From the NCBI GenBank assembly GCA_009829735.1, contig CM020618.1:41097030-41161029 (forward strand): a stretch of DNA of 64,000 nucleotides, given 5' to 3'. The DNA is from Pyropia yezoensis. Taxonomy: Eukaryota; Rhodophyta; Bangiophyceae; Bangiales; Bangiaceae. The notes under the pieces are model-generated. The model made no database searches. It was given only the letters and a program-made list of their open reading frames with translations, and was not told where the DNA came from. Below, in pieces: positions 10,438 through 20,011 of the stretch (its first letter is position 1; every line of letters starts with the position of its first letter). A program made the translations under genes and the position numbers.

Positions 10438-11086
10438 CGTAACGCCCGCCGCATCAGCGGCAATGGAGGCAACAGGCCGGCGGCGGGTGACCGCCCACCA
10501 CCGGGCGGCGCGACGGCGGAGGCGACGGCTAGCCGCGTTGGCGCGCCGGTCGCTCCCGCCGCCAAGCAGGAGGCCGCCACTCCCCCGCTGGCCACGGGCC
10601 GCGGGGCCGGGCAGCCCACGGTCCTCCACGACGCCCGGTCGGGGAGACTCAGCAGACGGCCGCGTGGGGAAACGGGGGCAAGGACGCCGCTACACGAGTC
10701 TTGTGGTTTTGGGTACATCACGTCCAAGTGGACGTCTTCGCTGGCGCAAGCAGGTTGGTCTCAGGGAAAACAGCAGAGCAAGGAAGGTGTCAGCCGATGA
10801 CGTCCATGTGCGGGCGATCGTCTGTGTATCTCGCACCCCATTGGTCGTTGGCTTGACCAATGGGTCACGGGCCGCGTTGGCAAAGCACCGATCAGTCCAA
10901 TACGAGCCTCACAGACACCTTCGTACATGGAATGCATGCCGCTGACCACCTGTACACAGCCCAGGGGGAACCACGGTCGGGCATGGAAGCCCCTTCTGTG
11001 TCCATGTGCTGGTCTGTTCATGAGAAAGCAGGGGGGTGCAAGTTGGGGTGGCCGTACACCGTGATCTTACCGCGACGGTATTGCCA

Positions 11087-11380
11087 TCAGTCTGCGTTGG
11101 CCTGCGCGGCCGCCGGGTGAGACGTGGTCAGCCCGGAGACACCCCTTCTGACTCCGTTTTTGACGCGCCGGTCATTCCCTGCACACCTACGTACGTACAT
11201 GAAAAAGTTAGTCCCAGCGTACGGTAACACACCAGCAAGCGTCGGGTAGATGCCACGGTAGAGGCCGACGAGTCCATCCTTGATCACCACCCGCCGGAGA
11301 GTGCCAATTATGCCGTGCGGCGGGGCCGCGGCCGTGGACGCGGCAGGTCTGACCCCCGCAGGGACGGCCGACGACACGGC
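11087..11380 (-). pseudogene. mitochondrial carrier (SLC25) fragment or exon
   Basis: The minus strand from about 11345 to 11195 encodes GIIGTLRRVVIKDGLVGLYR followed by GIYPTLAGVLPYAGTNFFMY, the second half of a mitochondrial-carrier repeat (x-G-x-x-x-L-Y-R-G...P-T-L-x-G-V-x-P-Y-A-G). A donor GTACGT/GTAGGT follows at about 11194. A short continuation after a CAG acceptor near 11104 is possible. I could not find the P-x-D/E-x-x-K/R motifs or a third repeat on either side, so this is either one exon of a gene with exons I cannot see, or a truncated copy. Confidence 0.5.
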
Positions 11381-12326
11381 CGATGAGGTCGCGGCGGCCA
11401 ACCCTGCCCCTCCTGGCCCAGTCCTGGGGGGGCAGGAGAGACTCCCTTTGCCGCTCCAGTCACTGCCTTGGTATTGACAGGCCTGCAATGGAAGGCTGCC
11501 CGCAGCCCAGCGAGCCCGTATACAGAAAAAAACATCGGCTACGGTGAATGGCGCCTCTCGTAAGCGCCTGGGGGGTGTTCGAGCCCTTGCCTGAGTGCTT
11601 TACGAAGTCCGCACAACCACCGCCCACTTCGTCGCGTCTGAGCCCAGCTGGCTCCCTCTCGCGGCGAAGATGTGCAATATATGTTGAAAATATTTTGAAA
11701 CATGCTCGCAACGCGTCCATCGAGCGTTTGAGCGTTGCGCTTTGATCGCTGTATGGACCAATCAGCTTGCTTCAATGAAATATATGATCGCCTCGGAGGG
11801 AATGAAGCGCTGCAGCCACGCAAACTAATGAGAAGTGGCCCGCAGGGAGACGACACGACTGCCAATCTGGGGCCCGGGTCACGGAGTGATGGACACACAG
11901 CCGGATCGACCTGACATCGGAGCTTTGGCCCTGCGCGCGTGGACTGCTTGCCCACCCTCGTCGCTATCGCTTGTGTGACCACCCTACACTCCCTGCTCCC
12001 GCCGTGCCTATCCATTTGGCCCCGGCAAGCTCCCTAGCGTGGCGCTGCTTCGATTCTCTACCCCGCACGTCATCATGTCGGCAGCTGCTCTGGCTCGTAT
12101 CGGGCGCCTGTCCCCCCTTGCCGTGCGTTGCCTCTGCCGGTCTGGATCGGATGTGGTGGGGCTGACCCGGTGAGGTGTAGTTCGCGAGCTGTAGCCACCC
12201 GCTTATGTGTGCTGACTCTTCGCTCATTCTCTTTTGACTTCGGTCCCTCTCCTCATTGGCTCATGCGCTTTACTTGCTTTGTCCCGGTCCGCCGCTGTGC
12301 AGCTTCGATGCACCGCAAGGCAGTCC
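11381..12326. other. intergenic, with one candidate leader exon
   Basis: An AT-richer island lies at about 11670-11800 (ATATATGTTGAAAATATTTTG), unlike the GC-rich surroundings. At 12075-12169 a short frame, MSAAALARIGRLSPLAVRCL, looks like a mitochondrial presequence and ends at a GTGAGG donor. It may be an alternative 5' exon of the H-protein gene. Confidence 0.4.
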
Positions 12327-12981
12327 ATGGCGGCCCGTCCGGGCCTCTCCTTCCCCTCGGTTGCTTATTCGGGTGCACGTGCCATGTCATCATCGTGTAC
12401 GTACGGCTACGTTTGACTGAGTGGGAATGCCCGTTGCATGTGCCATGCGTAGGTGGCAATTCACTGAAGATCCTCTTGGTCGGGCGGCACGGATTCTAAT
12501 TGGCGTCCTCGTTTCCTGTCTGCTTTTTCGCCAGCGCGCCTCGTTCCATACTTTTGATGTGCTTGCGCCCCCCCCTTCTGGTATCTTTTCTTTCACACCC
12601 GCAGGGCCAACTGACCGCAAGTACCTGAAGTCGCACGAGTGGGTGAAGGTGGACGGCTCGGTCGGTACCGTTGGCATCACTTCCCACGCCGCGGACGAGC
12701 TGGGTGACATCGTGCACGTGGAGCTGCCCGACGTGGGCGCCTCGGTGACGGCCCGTACCCCCACGGGCACGGTCGAGTCGGTCAAGGCCACCTCGGAGCT
12801 GTACACCCCGGTGAGCGGAACGGTGGTGGAAGTTAACGATCCCCTGACCGAGACGCCAGAGATTGTTAACAGCGATGCGCTCGGCGATGGGTGGTTGTGG
12901 AAGGTGGAACTGAGCAAGCCCGAGGAGATGGACGAGCTCATGGACTCGGAGGCGTATGAGAAGAGCATTGGGGACCATTAA
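12327..12981 (+). CDS. GCSH: glycine cleavage system H protein, two exons
   Basis: H protein carries the lipoyl-bound aminomethyl group between the P, T and L proteins of the mitochondrial glycine decarboxylase complex. Exon 2 (12605-12981) encodes the whole domain: KYLKSHEWVKVDG, GITSHAADELGDIVHVELP, and VESVKATSELYTPVSG, whose Lys is the lipoylation site, then GDGWLWKVEL near the end. The best 5' exon in phase is 12327-12396 (MAARPGLSFPSVAYSGARAM...), with a 208-bp GTACGT...CGCAG intron that makes a Trp codon at the joint. A second candidate leader at 12075-12169 looks more like a presequence, but its GTGAGG donor does not join exon 2 in phase without another exon. The domain is certain; the N terminus is not. 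Confidence 0.85.
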
Positions 12982-14343
12982 GCGCAGGGGCCTCCCCCCC
13001 CATCTTTCTCTGCTTGCACGCCTCCGAGCTCCAGGCCGCTGGGCGTTGTTGCCGGTCGATAGCTCGGGGGAGGTACGTCCAGCGGCCCTTGTGCGAGGCC
13101 CGGGGCACTTTTTCTTTTTCTATGAGCACTTGTGCCGCCAGCTCAGTCAGAGTTATGGAGCTTGTACACTCCTGTTCTTTTTATCTCCTGCGGTGCCTGC
13201 TCCGCTTTTGCCGACATCTTCACCCTCCGGCATGTACTTTGCACGCGTCTGCACCTCGACGAAAGGTGGTCCATCTCGCTGCCTCTGGCCGATCTCGCCG
13301 TCCCGGTACAGTACAGTACATTGTGGTACGAGAGCCGAGTAATATGATGTACTTGGTCCCAGTCCGAGATTGATCTTTTGCCAAGGCTACTTGAAGTGCA
13401 TCTCAGGCCGGTCCTGCGGAGAGGAGCAGGCGCCGCCACGTGGACGAGCGTTTCTTCCCAAAGAGACCGACCTCACGTGCTGGCCACGTCACGTCCCTAC
13501 CCCCTCTTGACCTCCCCGATTGACGCGACACGACTCGCTGCCAAGGCTCCTTCTGGACTGCATCCACTTGCAAACCGGTGCGCCTGCCCTCTCCAAGTGC
13601 GTTGGTCGCTGCTACACATTATTTCGCCCGTTCCCTCGCCCGTTTTGTCGGGTAGGTGGCGAGCTGGCGCCTTCCTCTACCGTGGTCTGGCTGCTGCTCT
13701 CCCCGACGATGCCCTCTCCCTCTCCCAGCCGGCTCCTTGCCATCCCCCTCCCCCCCCCCCCCCCCCTCTTCTCCCCCCCCCCCCCCCAGACCCATGTGAG
13801 TGCTGGCGTGGCTCAACCCCCCTTCTCCCCTGTCGCCGCCGGCACATGCATGATGTGGGACCAGCCACCCGCGCCACTTGCACCGCCCCGCTCGCCCAGC
13901 GATGAAGGGTGGTAGCTCCCGCCCACGGTGAGCCGCTGGAGCCCGCCCGGCCCCCCTGTGATGGCCAACGCGGGCCAGCGTGTCAGTTTCTGGCGTCGAG
14001 GCGCTCTCCCCCCCCCCTCACAGTGGCGCAGGGGGTAGCTGCGCTCCACGGGCCACACGCGGGGCCGCTCCTTCCCCGCTTTGCAGGTCTGCTCGTGCCG
14101 CCGGCTTGGGGAGGTGCGGGGGAAGGCGGCGCGTGGCGGTTGGCCATTGCGCTCAATAGCATGCGACTTGGCGCGAGCGGCTGCAGGCAGTTGCTAAGAG
14201 GACGGCCTGTCGCCTCTGCCGTCGTTCGCGGCTCTGTGTCGCTGCCGTGAGCAACCCGGCGGGCCGGTCCCGCTCCCCACCTGTGTTCCCCGTGGGCCTT
14301 CTCCGCTATCCCCCGCTGGCATCTTTCTCTTGTCGTGCCCGCC
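12982..14343. other. no supported gene
   Basis: Long C-runs (about 13742-13790) and GC-driven open frames only. A TACAGTACAGTACA microrepeat lies at 13305-13320. The 3' part is the leader of the lyase gene. Confidence 0.5.
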
Positions 14344-17157
14344 ATGGGTGCCGTCCACGCCGTGGAGGCGTCGGCGTCGGCGCACGCGGTTGCGGGCAAG
14401 GCGACTACCGCTGGGCGCACCGGTGGCGCGACGCCCAGTCATGGCGACCGCGACAACTCGACTGGGGCAGAGGCGAAGTCGCTGCCATGGTACGCCGCCA
14501 CAGTGCCGGTGGACGACCTCGGCGTCAGAGTGTTTCCGCCCGCCCCCTCTCCCGGCGTGCACCCGCGGGTGCTGTGCACCGCCGCCGAGGTTCCCGCTTT
14601 TATGGCCGCCATCCACCATACGCCCTTTGGAGCGGCCGTATCGGCGCCCATTCTGCAAGCCGCGCTCAAGGAGTTTCGTGCCTACGCGGCCCGCCTGCTG
14701 GCTGCCATCCCTCCGTGTGACCGGGAGCACCCGCCCGCGACGGCGGTGCGCTCATGGTGGACGGCCGACGAACGGCGGGCGAGCACGCTCACACTTGCGG
14801 CAGTGGCGGCGCTGTCAACCGGTGATGAAGAGGCGCTCGATTTGCTCGTAGAGGTGCTGGTACTCTACTGCCGGTTGACACTGGCGGCGGCGGCGTTGGC
14901 AGCCGCGGCGCCTACCGGGGGGGACCTGGAGAAGCCGCTGAGCTTGTGGCGAACCACCAAGTGGGACCTTGGCTGGGGCTGGGCGCTTGGCGGCATGGCT
15001 ACTCCTCTTTTGTACGACTGGCTCCACCACCGGCTGTCTGCGGGACAAGCGCGCGTGGTGCGGACGGCCATAGCAGCCGGTACCCGCGGGCGGCGGTCGT
15101 GGGGGATGGGTCTCCCCGGGACCCGAATCCAGTCCAACTGGGCGACTTATCATGGCCACCTGGCCCTCTTCTGCTCTGCAATTGAGGGGGAGGGCACCCC
15201 AGAAGACGAAGACATGCTGGACGTGAATGTGGACACACTCTTTTCGCAGCTCACGGCCGACTACGTCGAGTATGCCATCCACGATTCTGGCCACCCGATT
15301 GAAGATGCGTACGCCGTCAACCTGGGGTTCCGCGAGGGCAGTTTCGCTCTGCTTGCCCTGGCGCGACGGGGCACCAACCTGTTCCGGCATTCAAAGTATC
15401 TGGCGCTGTGGCAACAGGTGCTGCCGCACCTGTTGGAGCCCCGCCCGGGAGGGGTGACGGGGCTTCTCGGGGGGAGCTCGGGGAATGCATGGCAGTACTT
15501 GACGTCGGTGGTGGTTGCCAAGTGGGTTATGCCGCGCGAGCCACTCGTTGATTGGGCGTACGCGCTGCTGTCGGGGGCGACACGGGTGGCTGGTGACAGC
15601 GGGACTGTGGTTTATCCTGGCCTGAAGGCAAAGTGGCAGGTCCGAACCGAGGTGGCACTGCTGGGGAGCTCTGTGTGGGCAGATGCTGCTAATCCTACTC
15701 CCAAAGGCGTTGGCGATGCGGAGAAGGTGCGCGGCCAAAAGGCCGTGGGAGTGATGCCACCGCTGCCGTCCGGTGTCACACTGCCACTCACATGGTATGA
15801 TCCGCGCCGTGGCAAGCTCGTAACCCGGAGCTCGTGGTCGGGTACCCCGACGTTGCTTGTTCTGGACGCGCGCACCGAAGCGTACCTGGTTGGCCACGAC
15901 ACCCCAGACCGCGGGGCGATTATCTTCTCGGCTGGCGGCCGTCGCTGGGTGGTCCATAACGAGTGGCGGCACTTCCACGCGCACGAAGACTTTTCTGGCG
16001 TCGCGGTCGACGGCGTGGGGCAGGTAGCCAAGGCGCCATCTGGCCGGTGGGTGTCCGCAGGCAATTGCCCCACGCTCACGTATGCCGCGGTGGACGTCAC
16101 CTATGCGCATAACTGGACGTGGACGCAGTGGGCGGGCTCCTCGTCGCCGGGGTTGGGCTGGGAGCCGGACGTATCAGCTCCCGGCGACTTTTTGCCAACT
16201 GGCGTGCGTCCCGCTCACTGGCTGCCGCCCTCCTTGTTCGGCCACCCTGACGTGGCGTTTGAAGGCCTCTACCAGTGGCGCCGTCGCATTGGCGGCGGGT
16301 GGGAGCCGGTTGACGGCATCACTAACAAGGGCGGCAGCGGTGGCGGTGGCGCCAACACCAGCGTCGGTTCCCGTAACCGTATGGCGCGTGTCACCCGCAC
16401 GGCTGCGCTGGTGCGCCCGCGGCAGGGCGCTGCATCCGCAGCCCGTGCCTATGGGCTACTGGTGGACGCCGTCGTGGTGGGCCCCGCCGCCGCTGTGCCC
16501 CCGGGGGGCGGTGGCCACGTGGTGACCTGGCGACTTTCGTTAGCGCCCGACGTGGTGCTGCTGGATGCCCCTGGGGGGGGGGATGTACTGTTGGGGGAAG
16601 AGAGCGGCGACCGCCGCCTGCTGGTGCGCTTCCTCCCTTGGCCTGTCGGGGCGTTGGGCGGCGCCGGTGGGGGGAGCGGGGGTCTCCCTGCGACGGCGGG
16701 CCTCAATGTCCGCCTAGATTCGTACGCGTCGGACTTGGGTGGGGGTGGGCCTCATCTGGCCAAGCGGCTGGTCGTGACGCGCACGCTGGCACCACGGGAG
16801 GCGGCGGGGGTGGCTAACGTCGCCTCGGCCAGTGGCCTTGGCGGTGCCGCCGCCACGGTCGGCGGTGGGCTGGGCGCCGTCGCGGGTGACGGCGACGCGG
16901 CCCGCGCCGCGACGGACGCGCACTTCGTGGTGCTGCTGTACCCGCATGCCGCGGGGGAGGCGCTGCCAGCCACGGATTGGGTGACAGAAGACGGCCCGCC
17001 AGCGGGTGGGGTGACCCCCGGGGGTGAAGCCGACGCTGACGGGGGGGTGGCGTGTGGCGTCCTCTGTGTGGCAGAGGGGGGGGGGGAGGAGCGGCGGTAC
17101 CTCCGGTTTGGCCGCGGGGGTGGAGGCGAGACCGTCGTGTCGGACATGCTTGTGTAG
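14344..17157 (+). CDS. heparinase II/III-like polysaccharide lyase
   Basis: 937 codons in one exon; the ATG at 14344 has a good GCCATGG context. Residues about 70-480 fit the helical toroid of heparinase II/III and alginate lyases, opening with HPRVLCTAAEVPAFMAAI and including SNWATYHGHLALFCSA and DSGHPIEDAYAVNLGF. From about residue 490, RSSWSGTPTLLVLDAR, VGHDTPDRGAIIFSAGGRRW and VHNEW...HEDFSGVAVDG match the heparinase II/III-like beta domain. These enzymes cleave uronic-acid polysaccharides by beta-elimination. Whether this one acts on a host wall or mucilage polymer is unknown. No signal peptide is visible at this start, so either a 5' exon is missing or the protein is intracellular. Gly-rich inserts at about 670-690 and 840-880 look like genome-wide low-complexity growth. 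Confidence 0.75.
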   Translation: MGAVHAVEASASAHAVAGKATTAGRTGGATPSHGDRDNSTGAEAKSLPWYAATVPVDDLGVRVFPPAPSPGVHPRVLCTAAEVPAFMAAIHHTPFGAAVSAPILQAALKEFRAYAARLLAAIPPCDREHPPATAVRSWWTADERRASTLTLAAVAALSTGDEEALDLLVEVLVLYCRLTLAAAALAAAAPTGGDLEKPLSLWRTTKWDLGWGWALGGMATPLLYDWLHHRLSAGQARVVRTAIAAGTRGRRSWGMGLPGTRIQSNWATYHGHLALFCSAIEGEGTPEDEDMLDVNVDTLFSQLTADYVEYAIHDSGHPIEDAYAVNLGFREGSFALLALARRGTNLFRHSKYLALWQQVLPHLLEPRPGGVTGLLGGSSGNAWQYLTSVVVAKWVMPREPLVDWAYALLSGATRVAGDSGTVVYPGLKAKWQVRTEVALLGSSVWADAANPTPKGVGDAEKVRGQKAVGVMPPLPSGVTLPLTWYDPRRGKLVTRSSWSGTPTLLVLDARTEAYLVGHDTPDRGAIIFSAGGRRWVVHNEWRHFHAHEDFSGVAVDGVGQVAKAPSGRWVSAGNCPTLTYAAVDVTYAHNWTWTQWAGSSSPGLGWEPDVSAPGDFLPTGVRPAHWLPPSLFGHPDVAFEGLYQWRRRIGGGWEPVDGITNKGGSGGGGANTSVGSRNRMARVTRTAALVRPRQGAASAARAYGLLVDAVVVGPAAAVPPGGGGHVVTWRLSLAPDVVLLDAPGGGDVLLGEESGDRRLLVRFLPWPVGALGGAGGGSGGLPATAGLNVRLDSYASDLGGGGPHLAKRLVVTRTLAPREAAGVANVASASGLGGAAATVGGGLGAVAGDGDAARAATDAHFVVLLYPHAAGEALPATDWVTEDGPPAGGVTPGGEADADGGVACGVLCVAEGGGEERRYLRFGRGGGGETVVSDMLV

Positions 17158-17708
17158 CGTGTGAGCGGGTTTGCTGTGAACGGACGGAGGACGCGTCCTT
17201 GCTTTACAACGCCTGCGGCAGCGTTGTGCGCGGTGCGGACCGATCTGAATTTTAGGTTGCTGTCCTTGGCGTATCGGACGAAACTCACCTCCCTCCAAAC
17301 GACAGCGGGCTCTGCATCCTTCCCTGCGGGCCCGCACCCTCCAGGATGTCGTACGCAAGAGGAGCCCGTCTCACGGCGGTCCAGCGAATGCCGAGCGGGC
17401 GGTCAGTCGCTCGCCCCGCAGAGTCCAGACACCACGTGGTGGCGGTGCCACGTGGTGGCGGTGCCACGTGGTGACTTTTTTTGGAACAAAATGCGGTGCT
17501 CTTGTTTTTCCTTGCTCGATCGATCCGATGCGATTGGGATCAGGGGCTGCCACCAGCGGGCTGTACAGTTCGTTCGTCTCGGTCGCCGCGCTGGTCGCCC
17601 GCCGTAGAGCGACTTCGTCATTGCGGACGTGTGTTACCCAGCCGTGTCGTCGAGTCGCTGTTGACCAGCCTGGGGGTGTGCTCGCCTTTTGTTGCTACCT
17701 GCTGCCAC
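17158..17708. other. leader and promoter region of CCT3
   Basis: No coding frame of note. It holds the G-box cluster listed separately, a T-run at 17475-17482, and pyrimidine-rich sequence before the CCT3 start. Confidence 0.45.
17432..17471. promoter_or_regulatory. three tandem CCACGTGG (G-box/E-box) palindromes
   Basis: CCACGTGG occurs at 17432-17439, 17448-17455 and 17464-17471, exactly 16 bp apart, as part of a CCACGTGGTGGCGGTG tandem unit. CACGTG is the core bound by bHLH and bZIP factors. The cluster is about 240 bp upstream of the CCT3 start codon, so a regulatory role is plausible but untested. Confidence 0.45.
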
Positions 17709-19540
17709 GATGCAGGCTCCAGTTGTTGTCCTCAGTACGTTGTTTTTGTCGTGGTTTTGTTATCTTTCGCCTCGGTTCTCAGCGTTGGCAGGGGTGGTGG
17801 CTGAGGTGATAGCTCGTGGATCCCTCTGGCGGGTGCGTCGGGCAGTATCTAACCTCCTCTGGATTCTGTACACGTCTCTGGCTACCCCGTCGCTGACCTT
17901 GTTTTGTGTCTGCGCTTCTCTCTGCAGACTCCAATGCGAAGCGGGAGTCTGGCCGGAGGGCCCAGCTCACCAACATTGCGGCCGGCAAGGCCGTGTCAGA
18001 TATCATCCGGACAACGCTGGGCCCTCGCGCGATGCTCAAAATGATCCTTGATGCATCTGGTAGTCTGACGCTGACCAACGATGGCAACGCCATTCTCCGC
18101 GAGGTGGATGTGTCGCACCCCGCCGCCAAGAGCATCATTGAGCTTTCCCGCACGCAGGACGAAGAGGTAGGCGATGGCACCACCACCGTTGCAGTCCTGG
18201 CCGGGGAGCTGCTGTCCGTGGCTGAGCCTTTTATTAAGGCCAACATGCACCCAACGGTGGTGGTGCGGGCGTACTTTGCGGCGCTGGACGAGGCGGTACG
18301 GTTTGCGGAGCAGGCGGCAGTGGTCCTGGATGCGGATGACACGGAAAATCTGGAGGCCATTGTAGCGTCGTGTATCGGCACAAAGTACATGCACCGCCAC
18401 TCAGACCTGCTCGTTCGCATCGCGCTGGCGGCGGTGAAGACGGTGCGGGACACAGTTGACGGTCGCGTGCTCATCGACACCAAGACGTATGTCAAGGTGG
18501 AGAAGCTGCCAGGTGGGGAGATGGAGGATTCTCGGGTGCTGGACGGGGTGATGCTGGCCAAGGACGTGACGGCGGCCAACATGCGCCGACGGATTGTCAA
18601 GCCGCGGGTGTTGCTGGTGGACTGCCCCCTGGAGTACCGCAAGGCCGAGTCCGCCACTAACGTAGAGCTGACCAAGGAAGCCGACTTCCGCGCGCTCCTC
18701 GCTGCTGAGGAGGAGTACGTGACGCGCATTGTTGGGGATCTGCTCGCCCACAAGCCGGACCTTCTGATCACTGAGAAGGGGGTGTCAGACCTGGCGCTGC
18801 ACCTCCTCGCCAAGGCCAACGTGTCGGTCATTCGGCGAGTTCGGAAGACGGACAACAACCGGGTCGCCAGGGCGGTAGGGGCCACCATTGTGTCGCGGAC
18901 ATCTGAGATTGTGGAGTCTGACGTCGGCACCGGCGCGGGCCTGTTTGAGGTGACCAAGGTGGGCGACGACTACTTTACCTTTATCACGGGCTGCGAGAAC
19001 CCCCGTGCGTGCACTGTGCTGCTGCGGGGCGGCAGCAAGGACGTGCTTAACGAGGTGGAGCGGAACCTTCAAGACGCCCTCTGCGTGGCCCGGAATATCC
19101 TCTTGCACCCCAAGATGGTGCCTGGCGGGGGTGCCATCGAAATGGCTGTGGCTGCTCACCTGACCGCCAAGTCCAAGACATTGACTGACGTATCGGCCGC
19201 GCCCTACCGGGCTGTTGCGTCGGCGCTGGAGGTTGTGCCGCGGACGCTGGCAGAGAACTGTGGCGCGAAAGTCATCCGCGTCCTCACCGCCTTGAGGGCT
19301 AAGCACTCGGGCGGCGGGGGGGAGGAGGCGCCCTTCTTTGGTATTGACGGACGGTCTGGGGAGGTCGTGGACATGCGCACACTCGGCGTGTGGGAGCCCC
19401 TGATTGTGAAGACGCAGACCATGAAGACGGCGGTGGAGGCGGCGGCGATGCTGTTGCGCATTGACGACATTGTGTCGGGGCTGAGCAAACCCAAGGGATC
19501 TGGTGGGGAGGGTGGCGGCGGCGGCTTTGAGGAAGAGTAA
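17709..19540 (+). CDS. CCT3: T-complex protein 1 subunit gamma (CCT3), two exons
   Basis: Gamma subunit of the cytosolic TRiC/CCT chaperonin that folds actin and tubulin using ATP. Exon 1 is only 25 bp (17709-17733: MQAPVVVL plus one base) and exon 2 is 17928-19540, joined over a 194-bp intron (GTACGT...CTGCAG, phase 1). The product starts MQAPVVVLNSNAKRESGRRA, matching the family N terminus MQAPV...N; 545 residues is the normal length. Seen: TTLGPRAMLKMILD, LTNDGNAILRE, the ATP motif DEEVGDGTTTVAVLAGE, GTKYMHRHSDL, DCPLEYRK, and VPGGGAIEMAVAAHL with the late GGG motif. IDGRSGEVVDMRTLGVWEP and LLRIDDIVSGL close the equatorial domain. Convergent with ChlD. Confidence 0.95.
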
Positions 19541-20011
19541 GTGGATGTGGGCAAGCGTGGCGCAACCAAATGAAAAAGGGAAGAAACAATCAGGGAACAC
19601 GTGGAGTTCCACGTCCCGGTGGCGACAGCATCGAGGATGACGGCCGCACTGACCTTGCAGCCTTTTGAGTTGAGCAGTACACCGCGCACTAGCAGCCTTT
19701 TTCAGCATGTGTTTCGGTGCCCTCGGAAGAGTCGGCGTGGCGATACTGGCAGGCTTGCGAGGACGAGGGAAATGGCATATATCAAGGGGATCTCGCTGGA
19801 AGGGTTGTTGATCACACGATACAACACGCCGTACCGTGGCGCACCACCCAACAAAAAAAAAGAGGCACTCGTGGGATGTGCCGAGCAAGCAGTCTCATCA
19901 ACCCATAAACAGGGCCGTCATCCCGTTCCCCCCACCCCCGTCCCCCCCGCGGCCGTAGTACAGCCCGCTTCGCAATGCAGCAGTTAACATGAAGGCCAGT
20001 GGCCAGGCACC
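19541..20011. other. convergent 3' region between CCT3 and ChlD
   Basis: About 470 bp shared by the 3' ends of two converging genes. An A-run (19852-19861) is the only simple feature. No gene is seen. Confidence 0.5.

Noticed and set aside
12253-12978. Minus-strand frames opposite the H-protein exon
   Set aside because: The plus strand encodes a certain H-protein domain.
17432-17471. Regular spacing considered as a CRISPR-like array
   Set aside because: Only three short units with near-identical spacers in a eukaryotic promoter; a simple tandem duplication.
18785-19888. Minus-strand frames opposite CCT3
   Set aside because: Shadows of a certain gene.
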